Positions 1 through 10,124 of a stretch of 64,000 nt of DNA are shown piece by piece; position 1 is the stretch's first letter; each line of letters starts with the position of its first letter. The stretch is taken from the NCBI GenBank assembly GCA_003339415.1, contig PDHQ01000028.1, positions 1 to 64,000 on the forward strand, given 5' to 3'. The translations under genes and the position numbers were made by a program. Origin of the DNA: Ophiocordyceps camponoti-saundersi (nom. inval.). Its lineage: Eukaryota > Ascomycota > Sordariomycetes > Hypocreales > Ophiocordycipitaceae. The notes under the pieces are model-generated. The model searched no databases, was not told the origin of the DNA, and saw nothing but the letters and a program-made list of their open reading frames with translations.

Positions 1-61
1 CTTCTTTTCTGTCCCCCCCCCCCCCCTCCCCCCCCCCCCCCCCCCCCCCCTTTCTCTCCCC

Positions 62-104
<43 letters not shown>

Positions 105-160
105 GCTCGAATCATCATCTTCCCCTTCCTTCCTTCCAATTATGCCCATCGCCCGCACAC
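1..160. repeat. Poly-C low-complexity tract upstream of gtr2
   Basis: Two long cytosine runs (13-50 with one T, and 64-102 without interruption) are followed by a short CT-rich stretch that leads into the start codon of gtr2. No gene is visible. It is probably part of a pyrimidine-rich promoter or leader. The exact lengths of such runs are often unreliable in assemblies. Confidence 0.8.
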
Positions 161-1554
161 ATGACTCTCAACCCCCGAATCCGCGGCGAGTTGCCTCCAG
201 CGCCGAGCGACGACGACGACGCCTTCCGCCTCCCCGGAGTCCTGACGCCAGCCACGCTAAATCTTCGTCGTATCTATGCCCAGGCCTCCGCCGCCGCCGC
301 CGCCGCCAGAGCTCCCGCCGCCGGGCCCAAAGATGATGCGCCGTCGAAGCAGCTTTCCGCTGAAGGTGCGCCGCTGGCGTCTTCGTCTTCGTCGCAGCCC
401 TCCGCCAAGGGAAAGCCGCGTTTGCTTCTCATGGGTCAGAGACGGTGCGTTGGATTTTTTTCCACCCTTCCTTTGGTTTAACCTTCCCTTTGACGATGGC
501 TGACCTCCTCTCCGCAGCAGTGGCAAGTCGTCCATCTCCAGCGTCGTCTTCCACAAGTTGCCTCCGAACGAGACTCTTTTCCTCGAGTCCACGGCTCGCA
601 TACAAAAGGACTCGATGGCGTGAGTAACACAAGAAACTCCCCCCCTCCCTTCCCCCCTCCTCCCCATTTTCTTCTTCCTGACAAGCACGCAAAAGATCCT
701 TCATGGACTTTCAAGTGTGGGACTTTCCTGGCCAGATAGACGTCTTCGAGAACCCAAACTTCGACATGGACGCCATCTTTGGTGAAATAGGCGCCCTCAT
801 CTGGGTCATAGATGCCCAAGATGACTACCTCGAGGCCGTGGCTCGCCTTAACTCGACTATTCTCGCCCTCCAGGGTCATTATCCAAACATCAACATCGAG
901 GTCTTTATTCACAAGGTCGACGGCTTATCTGATGACTACAAGCTCGATATCCAGCGTGACATCACCATTCGCATCCAGGACGAACTGTCGGATAATGGCT
1001 TCGAAAACGCCCCCGTCACTTTTCACCTCACCTCCATCTACAATCATTCCATCTTCGAGGCCTTCAGCCGCGTCATCCAGAAGCTTATTCCCCGCCTCGG
1101 TACCCTCGAGTCCATGCTCACTAACCTGTGTCGTACCTGTCGCTTCGAAAAGGCCTACCTCTTCGACGTCCTCTCCAAAATCTACATCGCCACCGACAGC
1201 GCCACGGCCGACATGGCCAGCTACGAGATCTGCAGCGACTACATCGACGTCATCATCGACATCACAGAGGTCTATGGCACCTGGCATCGCTCCGACGCCA
1301 GCAGGCAGAAGCTCGAGGCTGAACCCTGGAACGCAAAGCTCGATCACCAGATTGGCTGCTCCACGGCCGAGAGCTGCCTCGTCCTCCACGATAGCAACAA
1401 GCCCATCATGCTGCGTGAAGTCGACCGCTACCTGGCCCTCGTCGCCATCATGAAGGACGACTCCTACGACCGCATGCCCCTGGTCAACATGAATGTCGAG
1501 GCCGTCGTTGAGGGACTGACCGAGTTCTTTGACATTACCAAACCGACCAAGTAG
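161..1554 (+). CDS. gtr2: Rag-type small GTPase Gtr2 (RagC/D homologue)
   Basis: Gtr2 pairs with Gtr1 on the vacuole membrane within the EGO complex and signals amino-acid sufficiency to TORC1. Three exons are inferred: 161-444, 518-619 and 696-1554, giving 414 residues. The first intron splits the P-loop, so splicing yields GQRRSGKS at residues 92-99. The switch-II region reads [10 protein letters not shown] (133-142); the FPGQ form is typical of Gtr2/RagC, whereas Gtr1/RagA has a CGGQ form. A base-recognition motif HKVD lies at 201-204, and the C-terminal half fits the roadblock-like dimerisation domain. Residues 1-85 are an Ala/Ser/Pro-rich extension, longer than in yeast. The second acceptor (AAAAG) is unusual but is the one that keeps the frame into SFMDFQ. 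The stop lies 10 bp from the stop of the convergent apc4 gene. Identification is firm; the start is the first ATG in this frame. Confidence 0.93.
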
Positions 1555-1564
1555 CCTCACCCCA

Positions 1565-4222
1565 TCATGGCGTCGTTACCATCGAAAACGTTCGCCATGT
1601 CGTGTGATTGCTGCTCAGAAAACAAATTCTCTCGGGGATGTCCCCCTTGGCCTCGCTCCGATCATGCAACTCCATCCTCACGCACCTCGTCGACTGCTGT
1701 CCAGGAATAACGTGTGTGACGAAGCTCTCTGTTGAAACGATATTCAGGTCCTCGAGCCTTCCGTTATCACACAGAGCACGTGGCAGCTCGCTCGACTGGA
1801 CCGGTATTAACTTGATGAATGATGGAAGGTCTGGTAAATCAGTATTGTGTGGAGGAAGACGGAGAGGAGAGGATCTGTACATACCTTCTTCTTTGCACAG
1901 TACGATGAGCATTTCGTCGTTGAGAAACCTGGCGTCGATAAGCTGGCAGTTGGCGAGATCGATGCAAAAGCCCGTCGTCGGAAGATTGCGGCTGATGCCG
2001 TTGACAATGTCCATCTCGACGCGCAAGATGTAGACTGTGTCTCGCATGTCAACCCGTCAGTCTGCTGTCTCTGATGAGAGACAAGCTTTCCTACCTTTGT
2101 TCTCACGGTCCTTGCACGCCAAAGCAGTGTAGATGAGACCTCCCTGTAACGCGCACGTGTCAGAGCCATGACAATGCCAGCTGGACCACTCGAGAACTGG
2201 AGCTGACATACCTGACCGCCCTTGCAGACCCTCACATCCAATTTGGTGACAGGGGCGCCCACCGAAAGCGTAACAGGCTGTCCAAACCTCACGCTCCTCT
2301 TCATCGACTCGGCGACGCTCTGGAAGATCCTGCCGCACCATGTCGTCATGTAGTTTACGAGAAAGTCCACGTGAGGCAGGGCCCTCATGCTAGGCTGGCC
2401 GTCTTCCCGCTTCTTAAGCTGGGTATCCAGCATCTGTAGCAAGCTCGGCCCGTCTTCGCAGTAATCCCAGTCGGCCGTGCAATCTTTGGTCGACACGTCG
2501 TCGAAGAAGACGTCGAGCGGACTATCAGTGAGGTACTTTTCGATGTAGGTGAGGACCTTGGACGTATCCATCGTCGCCTCCCTTTCTGTAAGCTCTTCGC
2601 TCCTCCGCGCGCCGGCGGCGAGTCCTTCGATCTGAAAGCGGAGCCAGGTGGAAAAGACTGCGAAATGTTCGAGCTCGTCCATGACGTGGATGAGGATTTT
2701 GTGTGCGACGAGGTGCAGACATGAAATGATGTCCAGGACGCGTTTGATTTGGGAAACGGAGAAGCCGATATCATCGCGGTCGTCGTGGAACTGAGCGAGC
2801 CCGCGGAGCCTGCTGAAGATCAGGGCGCAGCGTTCGAGAGCCGGCAGGAAATTCTCGTGCACGAGGCTGCGGAGGTTCTCGAGACCGGATGTAACGGCCT
2901 TTTCCCACCGTTTGTGACCCTGAAGAGACAGAGTATGTTAGCAGGGGCCGACGACGCAGCCAGTTGCATCGGTTTGACTGACGCGTTCTGCAAGAGTGTC
3001 GGTGAGCCACTCGCGAACCGGCTCGTGGGCGTGACCGGTCACCACCAGATGGTACAAAGCTGGAACTATGCCGCGTGGTCCGCGTGGCATCTGCTCGAGG
3101 TCATCCTTGATCGCTCGCAGGAAGCGAGACGGCAGCTCCCTCGCGTTCCGCCACTCGACCTGCATGTGCAACTGCGCCTGTTTGAGGTACCTCAGAAGCT
3201 TCTGCAACGTAGTTAACTTGGACGCCAGGAGAGACAGATTGATGGGCGAAGATGAGATGAAGGGCAAGTCCATGGGGAGCAGCTGAATCTCATTTGGTTC
3301 GATGACGTTATCTGCCAGAACAAGCGCGTGCGTCGAAACATCGGGATGTGACGCATGATGAATCAATTGCGATGCGCTGGAGGTGCCCATTACCGGGCGC
3401 TGGAACGTTCCAACAACGAAAGAGTCGTGTATGCTCAGTTGGACGCTGCCATCGCTAGTTCCCACTACCATGACGTTGACCGCATCGTGGTCTTCCTGCT
3501 TGGTTGGTTGAAAGAGGAGATCGACGCCAGCCCGCAAAGTGAATACGTTGGCATCCTCGCTGAGTTTCAGGGTCAGCATCTCCACTGAGGAAAAAAAACG
3601 ATGGACGATTTCGGTTCTCACTCAGATCCGGCACTACCACTTGGCAAGGGGCTTAACTTGGGCAACGCAGAATCGATCTCGAGAAAGGTGAGGGCCTGAG
3701 GAAGGTCGACGGGGAGTCCATCTGCTTGATGGGCCGCATCACTGGCCGGGCTGCGGTCGGAGAGGAGGCCGGCACTAGACTTGGATGTCTGCTTGGGCAA
3801 GTTGCTACCTGTCCAGCCAATGAAGGTGATTCGCGCCTCTGCCCCTTGACACACCGGGATGCGATGGGCTACTTTGTTGTTCTCCAGTCTCATGAGCCGT
3901 ACGACGCCATCGCTCCAGCCCACGGCCAAAAATTGCCCTTGAGATCACAGTGTCAGTCATCTCTTCATACCGCATGCGACTCAGACAAACCGTCGGGACT
4001 CCATGTCACTGCCACAGCTTCCGGCGCCGCTTCTCCGTGAACCCCAAGCTGGTGCATCTTAGATATGACCTGACCAGGAGGCCTGTAGACGAGAAGGCTT
4101 TTGCTGTTGCTATCCCAGGTCGATGCCACGTCCAGAGTCGGACAACCGACTGGAAAGCCGCGAGGAGCCCGGCAGTCGAGCTCGGTCTCGCTCAAGAGAA
4201 CGAGCTGCTTCGCTTGAGCCAT
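1565..4222 (-). CDS. apc4: Anaphase-promoting complex subunit 4 (Apc4)
   Basis: Apc4 is a scaffold subunit of the APC/C ubiquitin ligase that drives the metaphase-anaphase transition. About seven exons encode roughly 790 residues. The N-terminal part is WD40-like (for example WSPDG followed after an intron by QFLAVGWSDGVVRLMRLE). The middle part is the helical Apc4 domain, recognised from GHKRWEKAVTSGLENL and VHENFLPALERC and from a long run ending near LTDSPLDVFFDD. One intron is well placed: donor GTCAGT at 2982 and an acceptor after a GCTAACA branch site, which joins LAER to GHKRW exactly as expected for the family. Near the 3' end several short exons follow (GGLIYTALACKDREN, then VYILRVEMDIVNGISRNLP, then a tail of about 85 residues). 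I did not fix every boundary, so the CDS extent is better supported than the internal splice map. Confidence 0.85.
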
Positions 4223-4704
4223 GGTTCAGCCGCATTTCGCGCGTCAGCAGTGGCAAAAATGGTCAGTGTTGGCTGGTAACGGCTGCTTCGACACAGTAAT
4301 GACGGTCATAGATGTCGGAGGTCGTGATAGTCTGATGGACGTAGAAATATGGAGGTATACGGACTACAGAGAGGCGCGTTGGTTGCCCCGTTACACAGTG
4401 TTAATAGTACGCTCGGTTTCCACTACACAACGACTTGGTCAGCTACGATGCAGGCTTTCACCCTCTCCAGCCAGTCGTCGTCCATCAGAAAGGACGCCTG
4501 TATTCTCGGCTGCCGGTACGTTTTACGCCTCAACAGTTTCTGACCACATTCAGACTCATGGATCTCGCCGCGAAGCTGCGCAGAGAAAACTGCGGCGAAG
4601 CTCGTCGGTCCATCGTACGCATGCAAGCAGCATCCAGACAACATGTACCAAGCCGGCCATCTCAGGCCTCGTGTCACTGTTGCAACCCCCTTTTCCGAGC
4701 ATCT
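4223..4704. other. Intergenic region, apc4 promoter side
   Basis: About 480 bp separate the apc4 start from the ret2 stop; both genes are on the minus strand. I see no gene. It should hold the apc4 promoter and the ret2 3' UTR. Short open frames on both strands here have no recognisable protein character. Confidence 0.6.
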
Positions 4705-6481
4705 TCACTCAACAGAAAAGTTTTCCGCGTGTGACTTTATCTCCTTCGAGAACGTGACATCCTCGTTCTCCTCCAGCAATGACACAGACGTCACCTAAAG
4801 GGTTGGTTAGCGAGAGCAATAGCAGCCGCGTGACAGGGTGGCCTACATCGACGTCAATGTACGGTGTTGTCTTGCTGAACCTCACCGTCATGGGGAAGAA
4901 GTCATTTTCTTCGCCCTCGGCCTCGAACTCGAAGGAGCCGCTCGGGTTATCACCGTCTACGGAACCAATGTTCCATTCGATCGTGTCGCCAGACACCTCG
5001 TAGGCCGCGTCGAAACTAGAGACAACAGGCTCACTGCCGGCGTAAGGGATCGCGACGCTGACCTCTTTCAGCGCGTCTCCTCCCGTTAGCTCGTACTCGA
5101 CCGTGACATTGTACTTGGCCGATTCCTTGTTGGTCCAAACAGTGAAGATGATGGGGCACGCGCTGGTGTCGTCCACCTTGGGCGATGCTCTCCAACGCAG
5201 CACGCCGACGGCGTTGTTGACAGGGAACCCACGAGCCGCATTGCTCATCTGGATCGCCTTGGAGCTATTGAACAGACCGCGATCGACGTTGGGATGGGTG
5301 CGGAATTGGGCACCATGAGACGGCACAGCCTGGAGGCTCAGCTTAATCTTGGTCAGAGCAGGGTCCGAGACGCGCAGGGTCAGGTCTCCGCTGATGGCTA
5401 GTGAGTTTATCGCGCCTTCTCGAGAGAGCTGGGCGCTGATAGCCTCGGAGATGACGATGTGGATTGCATCGCGGTCAAGAGTCGATGAGACTCGAGGTTC
5501 AGCCGGCTCGACTGTCGCGGAGGACGGGGTCACGAGAGGCGCGTTTTCGGCATCACCGCCCATATCGCCGCGAATTCGCTCAAACATGTCTGTCGTTTTG
5601 GACTTTTTACCCAGCTGCATGCCCTTACCCTTCGGCGTTGATCTTGTAAGGAAAGTTAGTCACGCATTTAGGCACAGCGAAGGCCCAAGGTACACACTTG
5701 TTGTAGGTCCTATTCTTTTCCGCCTCGTACGTGTCGTAGGCGTCGGGGGCATTAGGTCGTGACGGTGGCTGATAGGTCGGATAGGCCGGCGTCCTTGACA
5801 TGCCTCCACGGCCACTACGAGCCGACTCCTTGCGCTGCATTTCGAGTTGCTTGGCTTTCCGCTTCCGCTCTTCCGTTGCTTCGAGCTCTTTGTTCTGTCA
5901 ACGGTGGTGAGTGCGTGTCTCGCAGAAAAGTCTCAAGGGTGTCCTGCGTACTCGCGCAATAATCTCTTGAATGCGCTCCTCGTGGCTTTCCATGTCCAGA
6001 AAGGCCTTGATTTGGCTCATGGTCAAATTTTCGCGGTAGCCCAAAGTGACCAACTCGTCGAAAGCGCTGAGAAGCTCGTAGGCATTCTTGAGAATCTCTC
6101 TCTCGTCTAGCGTCTTGCATGCGCTGGTAACCACCTGGGCAAACAAGTGGAGCGAGTCGATGTCCTGCAGGATATTAGACTGGCGGTTGGTGATGAGAAC
6201 CATATAGAGTTCGTCCAGAGGCTGGTAGACGAATCGGACATTGTCTTGCTCGACCGTTGTATGCTGGGTGCCGCTGTCTGCTAGCTTCGGGAAGGATGCG
6301 AGAAGAGCCTCTATCCGCGACCGTGGCATCTCGCGGAATTGTCTCGAGAGGACAGCCTTCCCTCCGCGGGTGCATATCGAAGCCGCGAGGACGACCTTGA
6401 ACGATAAGCTGTCAATCACGTATCCGAGCGCGTTGTTTGTGATTGCGTGCAGAAGCAAGATGGATTCTTCCGGCTTACCAT
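4705..6481 (-). CDS. ret2: Coatomer subunit delta (Ret2/ARCN1)
   Basis: Delta-COP is part of the COPI coat that returns vesicles from the Golgi to the ER. Five exons are inferred: 6481-6479, 6395-5952, 5894-5698, 5642-4847 and 4794-4705, exactly 510 codons (509 residues, normal for fungal delta-COP). The N-terminus reads MVVLAASICTRGGKAVLSRQ, the longin domain, and continues through IEALLASFPKL and DNVRFVYQPLDELYMVL. A charged coiled linker (NKELEATEERKRKAKQLEMQ) leads to a Gly/Pro-rich spacer, KGKGMQLGKKSK, and the C-terminal mu-homology domain. The last intron (4846-4795) restores the conserved tail LEENEDVTFSKEIKS; without splicing the frame reads into unrelated sequence. The first coding exon is only the ATG. 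A 757-bp region separates it from the divergent gene at 7238. Confidence 0.95.
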
Positions 6482-7237
6482 TTCGACAACACTTTGAATT
6501 GGCTCCGTTCGAGATGCGATTGTCGTATGACGTTTGGTTCTCTCAGAAGGCCACGTCCCCAGTCCAAGCCAAGCCTTGCAGCGTGAATCATCAGTCAGCA
6601 AAAAGATCAGGATCAACTTATCAAGAAACAACAGCTACTGTGGATGCTGACGTAATAATTTGCCGGCCTTACCTAAAATCCCATCCACCTGTACGGATAG
6701 CCTGCAGCTGTAATCCGTGGACCGTAGGCACTTGATAGACCCTGCTTTGACCATCCCACCCAAAGCTTCGCTCACAGCTGGCCATCTCTCTCAACCCCCC
6801 TTCTCCCTACCTATTCCCATCCTTCGTTTTTGCTTACAGCCTGCTTTCTATTATCTTGCCAACTGCCAAGTGTTGACAGTTCTTTGCCTTTTCTCTCGAC
6901 TTTCCGTCCAAGCCAAATGTTCCTCATCGTCTTCCCGCCTTGCAGCAACAGTCGCACCAGGAAGCGTCACGACCAAAACACGTCATAGATACGCGTGCAC
7001 GCGACCGACGAGTACGTTGCTGAACAAAGATGAAGAACGCTTTGACCGTTCATCAGCCTGATTCTAACATCTCACCTTACAGTATCCCAAGAAGCTCTTC
7101 GTTGTCGAAGGCTTTCCAAGTAGAGTTGCCGCCTCTGCTCGCTGTCTCCCTCTGCCCACCACCTATTTCCCTCCGTATCCGATCGCGAGGCTGTTGACCA
7201 TCCACCCGTCCGGGAAACATATTACGCTGCGACCGCT
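6482..7237. promoter_or_regulatory. Divergent promoter region, ret2 / acidic repeat gene
   Basis: This 756-bp region lies between two divergently transcribed genes. From about 6780 it is CT-rich on the plus strand, as is common upstream of fungal genes. A probable 5'-UTR intron of the downstream gene lies at 7012-7082. No protein gene is convincing here. Confidence 0.5.
7012..7082 (+). other. Probable 5'-UTR intron of the acidic repeat gene
   Basis: A strong donor (GTACGT), a branch-site match (TTCTAACAT) and a CTTACAG acceptor are spaced as in the coding introns of this window. They lie about 155 bp upstream of the ATG at 7238 and on the same strand. A transcript would be needed to confirm it. 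Confidence 0.45.
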
Positions 7238-10124
7238 ATGGACGACGATTTAATAGACTACGATAGCGATGATTTGATGATGAACGATCCGCAGCCGACC
7301 CATACATCCAAACTCGACGAGGTCGAAGTTCTACTGGATCTGACAGAAGATGTCATCGATACAAATTCTGCTACTCCAACAGAGCCTCAGCAGACGAAGG
7401 AGTCGGTCGTAGCTGCATCGCCTCCTTTCACCGTCGACCTCGAGAATCAGCAGCACCTCGATCAAGACATTGATGTGCCTGATGCGGATGGCGTCAGTGA
7501 CAACGGTGTCACTACAGTCACCGAAAATAGACGTGAATCGGTTCATGAGATTGATTATGAGGACGAAAACTTCTCTTTCGAAGCAATCCACGAGTCGAAT
7601 AATCAACTCTCAGCAGCGGAAAACCCTGCAGATGCGACCATGTCGGAGCCCAAAGAGCCGGGAACATTCGACGACAAAGAGTCGCACGAGCCTTACGAGA
7701 TAGATTGGAGGGACTACAAGAGCCAGGACGCCAGTCTTGCTTCAAACCAAATCCTCGAGGGCTCACCTGCCGATGGCGGAAATTCTGCAGAACCAACGCA
7801 GGCCACAAGTACCATCGATGACCGTTTTGCACACCTTCCTACCATTTGGGTCAAGTACAAAGGCCAAGACTACCCGTTCTTCTCGCTTTCGACGGACGGC
7901 TTTTTCATGGACGAAAATATCTTGACGCAACCCATGAGAGATGTTCTTCAGGGATTCCGCACGGAGCTGTCCACCGAAGTCGGAGCCGACGATGATCTCG
8001 TTTTTCAAGTCGATAAGCTCGGCCTTGAGTTCTCAGAGGCAGGAAAGCCTATCCGGGTTTAAAGAGGTGCTGCTAACCCTTGTACAGTCATCCCCTGATG
8101 ACGCCTTGACAGATATATGCATGCAAGAGCTCCTGACGATTCTCGAGATGCTCGTTCATAATCAGGATCCCGACTCGGATGCTAATGACCGTGCCATGTA
8201 CACGTTCCTCTTTACGAGGCCGAACACGATGAAGCGCTTCCTCACGCTTAGAGAAATCTCGGCTGAGGGGACTACGCTTCTTGATGCCATGTACTCGTTC
8301 CAACCCCCCGTCGATGAACGCGTCGCCGAAGTTGTTGAAGAAGCCAATGTCTCGAATGACGGCCACGGAACTGCTGACGACCCTGAAATTACTGGTGGAG
8401 ATGAAGCCACATATGGCGAGGAAGAACAAGGCGACGAGCTCGGCGACGATGCGGACTACGCTCAGGAGCCGTCTGACGATGACGAGGCTATTCGAGATGA
8501 AGGTGCCATCGACTATGATGACGAGTTCGACGCGAATGCTGCAGATGACGGCCAGCAGCCTGAACCTGAGGTGGCTGGGGCAGAATCTGCTTCCGCTTCC
8601 GGTGACCCTGACGAGCCTGGCGGCGAAGATGTGGTGGAAGCGGGCCAGGAGGACGATCATGACGCCAATCTCGTCGACGCAGCTGACAACGAGGATCTCA
8701 TCGAGTTTACGGTTGATGATCTTGATACGGAGTCTGCAAATACCGGCGCGGCGCAGCACGCTGACGGCGATCATGACACCACGTTGGCCGTCGGTGTAGA
8801 CGCTATCGGTGAGGCTACACTCGTCGACGAAGACGCTGGCGACGTCATCGCCGACGTCGAGGCAGAGAATGGCGGCAACAGAGCCGATGTCGTCGAAGAG
8901 GCTTCTGGTGATGTGAAAGAAATCGACGCCGAAAATGCTGCCAGTGCGCATCGCGCCCAGTACGATGAAGATCTAATTGACTACAGCGACGATAAGCTCG
9001 CCGTTGCCCACAGTATTGGTCAGGGCAAGAAAGTGGATGAAGATCTCATTGATTACAGCGACGATAAGATCGCCGTTGTTCACAATACCGGCCAGGATAA
9101 GAAAGGTGATGGTCTCGTCAACTACAACACCGCCGACAAGCTCGCCTCTGTCTGCAGCACTGGCCAGGACAAGAAAGGTGATGATGATTTGATTGATTAC
9201 AGCGACGATAAGCTCGCCGTTGCATGCACCACTGCCCAGTACAAGAAAGGAAGTGAGGATTTAATTGATTACAGCGACGATAAGATCGCCGTTGTCCACA
9301 GCACCGTCCAGTACAAGAACGGAGATGAAGACTTAATTGATTATAGCGACGATAAGATCGCCGATCTCTACATTACTGGCAAGTCTGAGAAAGGAAATGA
9401 TACCACCACCAACAGGACGATTTCCTGCGATGTCGATTCGGACGAAGCCGGCGACAGGCATGCTGTGGTTGAAGAGACGTTGGTAGGAACCGGCGACAAA
9501 TTTGATGTTGGAGAAGGATCATCCTCCATCCAAGGGTCTCGCGGGGGTCTCGCGGGGGTGAAGGCGGATGAAGAAGTCGCCGGAACTCGTCGAACGGGCC
9601 CTCACGGTCTAAGTACGCCAGACGTTAGCCTTGGATCCACAGCAGCGGGCAATGGACTGGTGGCATCGCAGGTTGAGACTATACTTGAAGCGGCCTTGGA
9701 CGTCGATCTCGGCGGAACCTGCGAGGTAGGAGACGCCCAGGCTTCGGCGACCCATCAATCTGCCGAGGGCAGGCCGGAGAACGGAGGTACTACGGACTCG
9801 AGCACGACGGCGACGCTTCGAGACAATGGCGAGGCCCCATTGGCGACCGACGACGCAGTGACGACGACGCTTCATGGAAGCGGGTCTGCACAGCTGTTCG
9901 AGATCGACTGGGGCTTTGGTGCAGCCGATGATGGTAAAGACGATGCTGGCGAACCGCTCAAGGCACTCAAAAGAGAGCACCCCACCGAATCAGATGGGGA
10001 AGACGGGAATGGTATGGTGAAACGGTTTGAAGCGGCTACGGGCTCGGCTAAAGTGAAACAGACGTCAAGCGTCGTCGATCCTGAAGCAGCTCCTTCGTTT
10101 ACGCTAACACGGGTCGCCCTCTGA
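7238..10124 (+). CDS. Acidic conserved fungal protein with DDLIDY tandem repeats, function unknown
   Basis: The product is about 945 residues, very rich in Asp and Glu, and opens with MDDDLIDYDSDDLM. I do not recognise a characterised family. A compact, less acidic block (about residues 190-330; LPTIWVKYKGQDYPFFSLS, DDLVFQVDKLGLEF, then LLTILEML and TFLFTRPNTMKRFL) looks like a folded domain. The middle is disordered and holds six tandem repeats of about 24 residues built on DLIDYSDDK (8967-9400). Short EIDY/EIDW motifs recur (VHEIDYED, YEIDWRDY, FEIDWGFG), and the tail is lysine-containing (KREHPTESDGEDG). The frame changes at one intron; the best model is a GC-AG intron at 8039-8087, with a GT donor at 8009 as the in-frame alternative. 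The short acidic-tyrosine motifs suggest a protein-interaction role, probably nuclear; that is inference. Confidence 0.8.
8967..9400 (+). repeat. Six tandem ~72-bp coding repeats (DLIDYSDDK unit)
   Basis: Six consecutive units of about 24 codons each begin with (E)DLIDYSDD(K) and continue with a variable part ending in Lys-rich K(K)GD. Unit 3 is the most diverged (LVNYNTADK). The first-position motif also occurs once at the extreme N-terminus of the same protein, so the array looks like local expansion of an existing motif. Confidence 0.9.

Noticed and set aside
925..1560. Long minus-strand open frame opposite gtr2
   Set aside because: It is the reverse of a well-supported coding exon in GC-rich DNA, has no family resemblance, and arises from codon bias.
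6717..7061. Plus-strand open frame upstream of the acidic repeat gene
   Set aside because: It lacks motifs, lies in a CT-rich promoter, and overlaps the probable 5'-UTR intron.
8088..8951. 287-codon minus-strand open frame opposite the acidic repeat gene
   Set aside because: Antisense of Asp/Glu-rich codons, which reads as Ile/Val/Ser-rich sequence with no motif. It ends where the plus-strand exon begins to vary.
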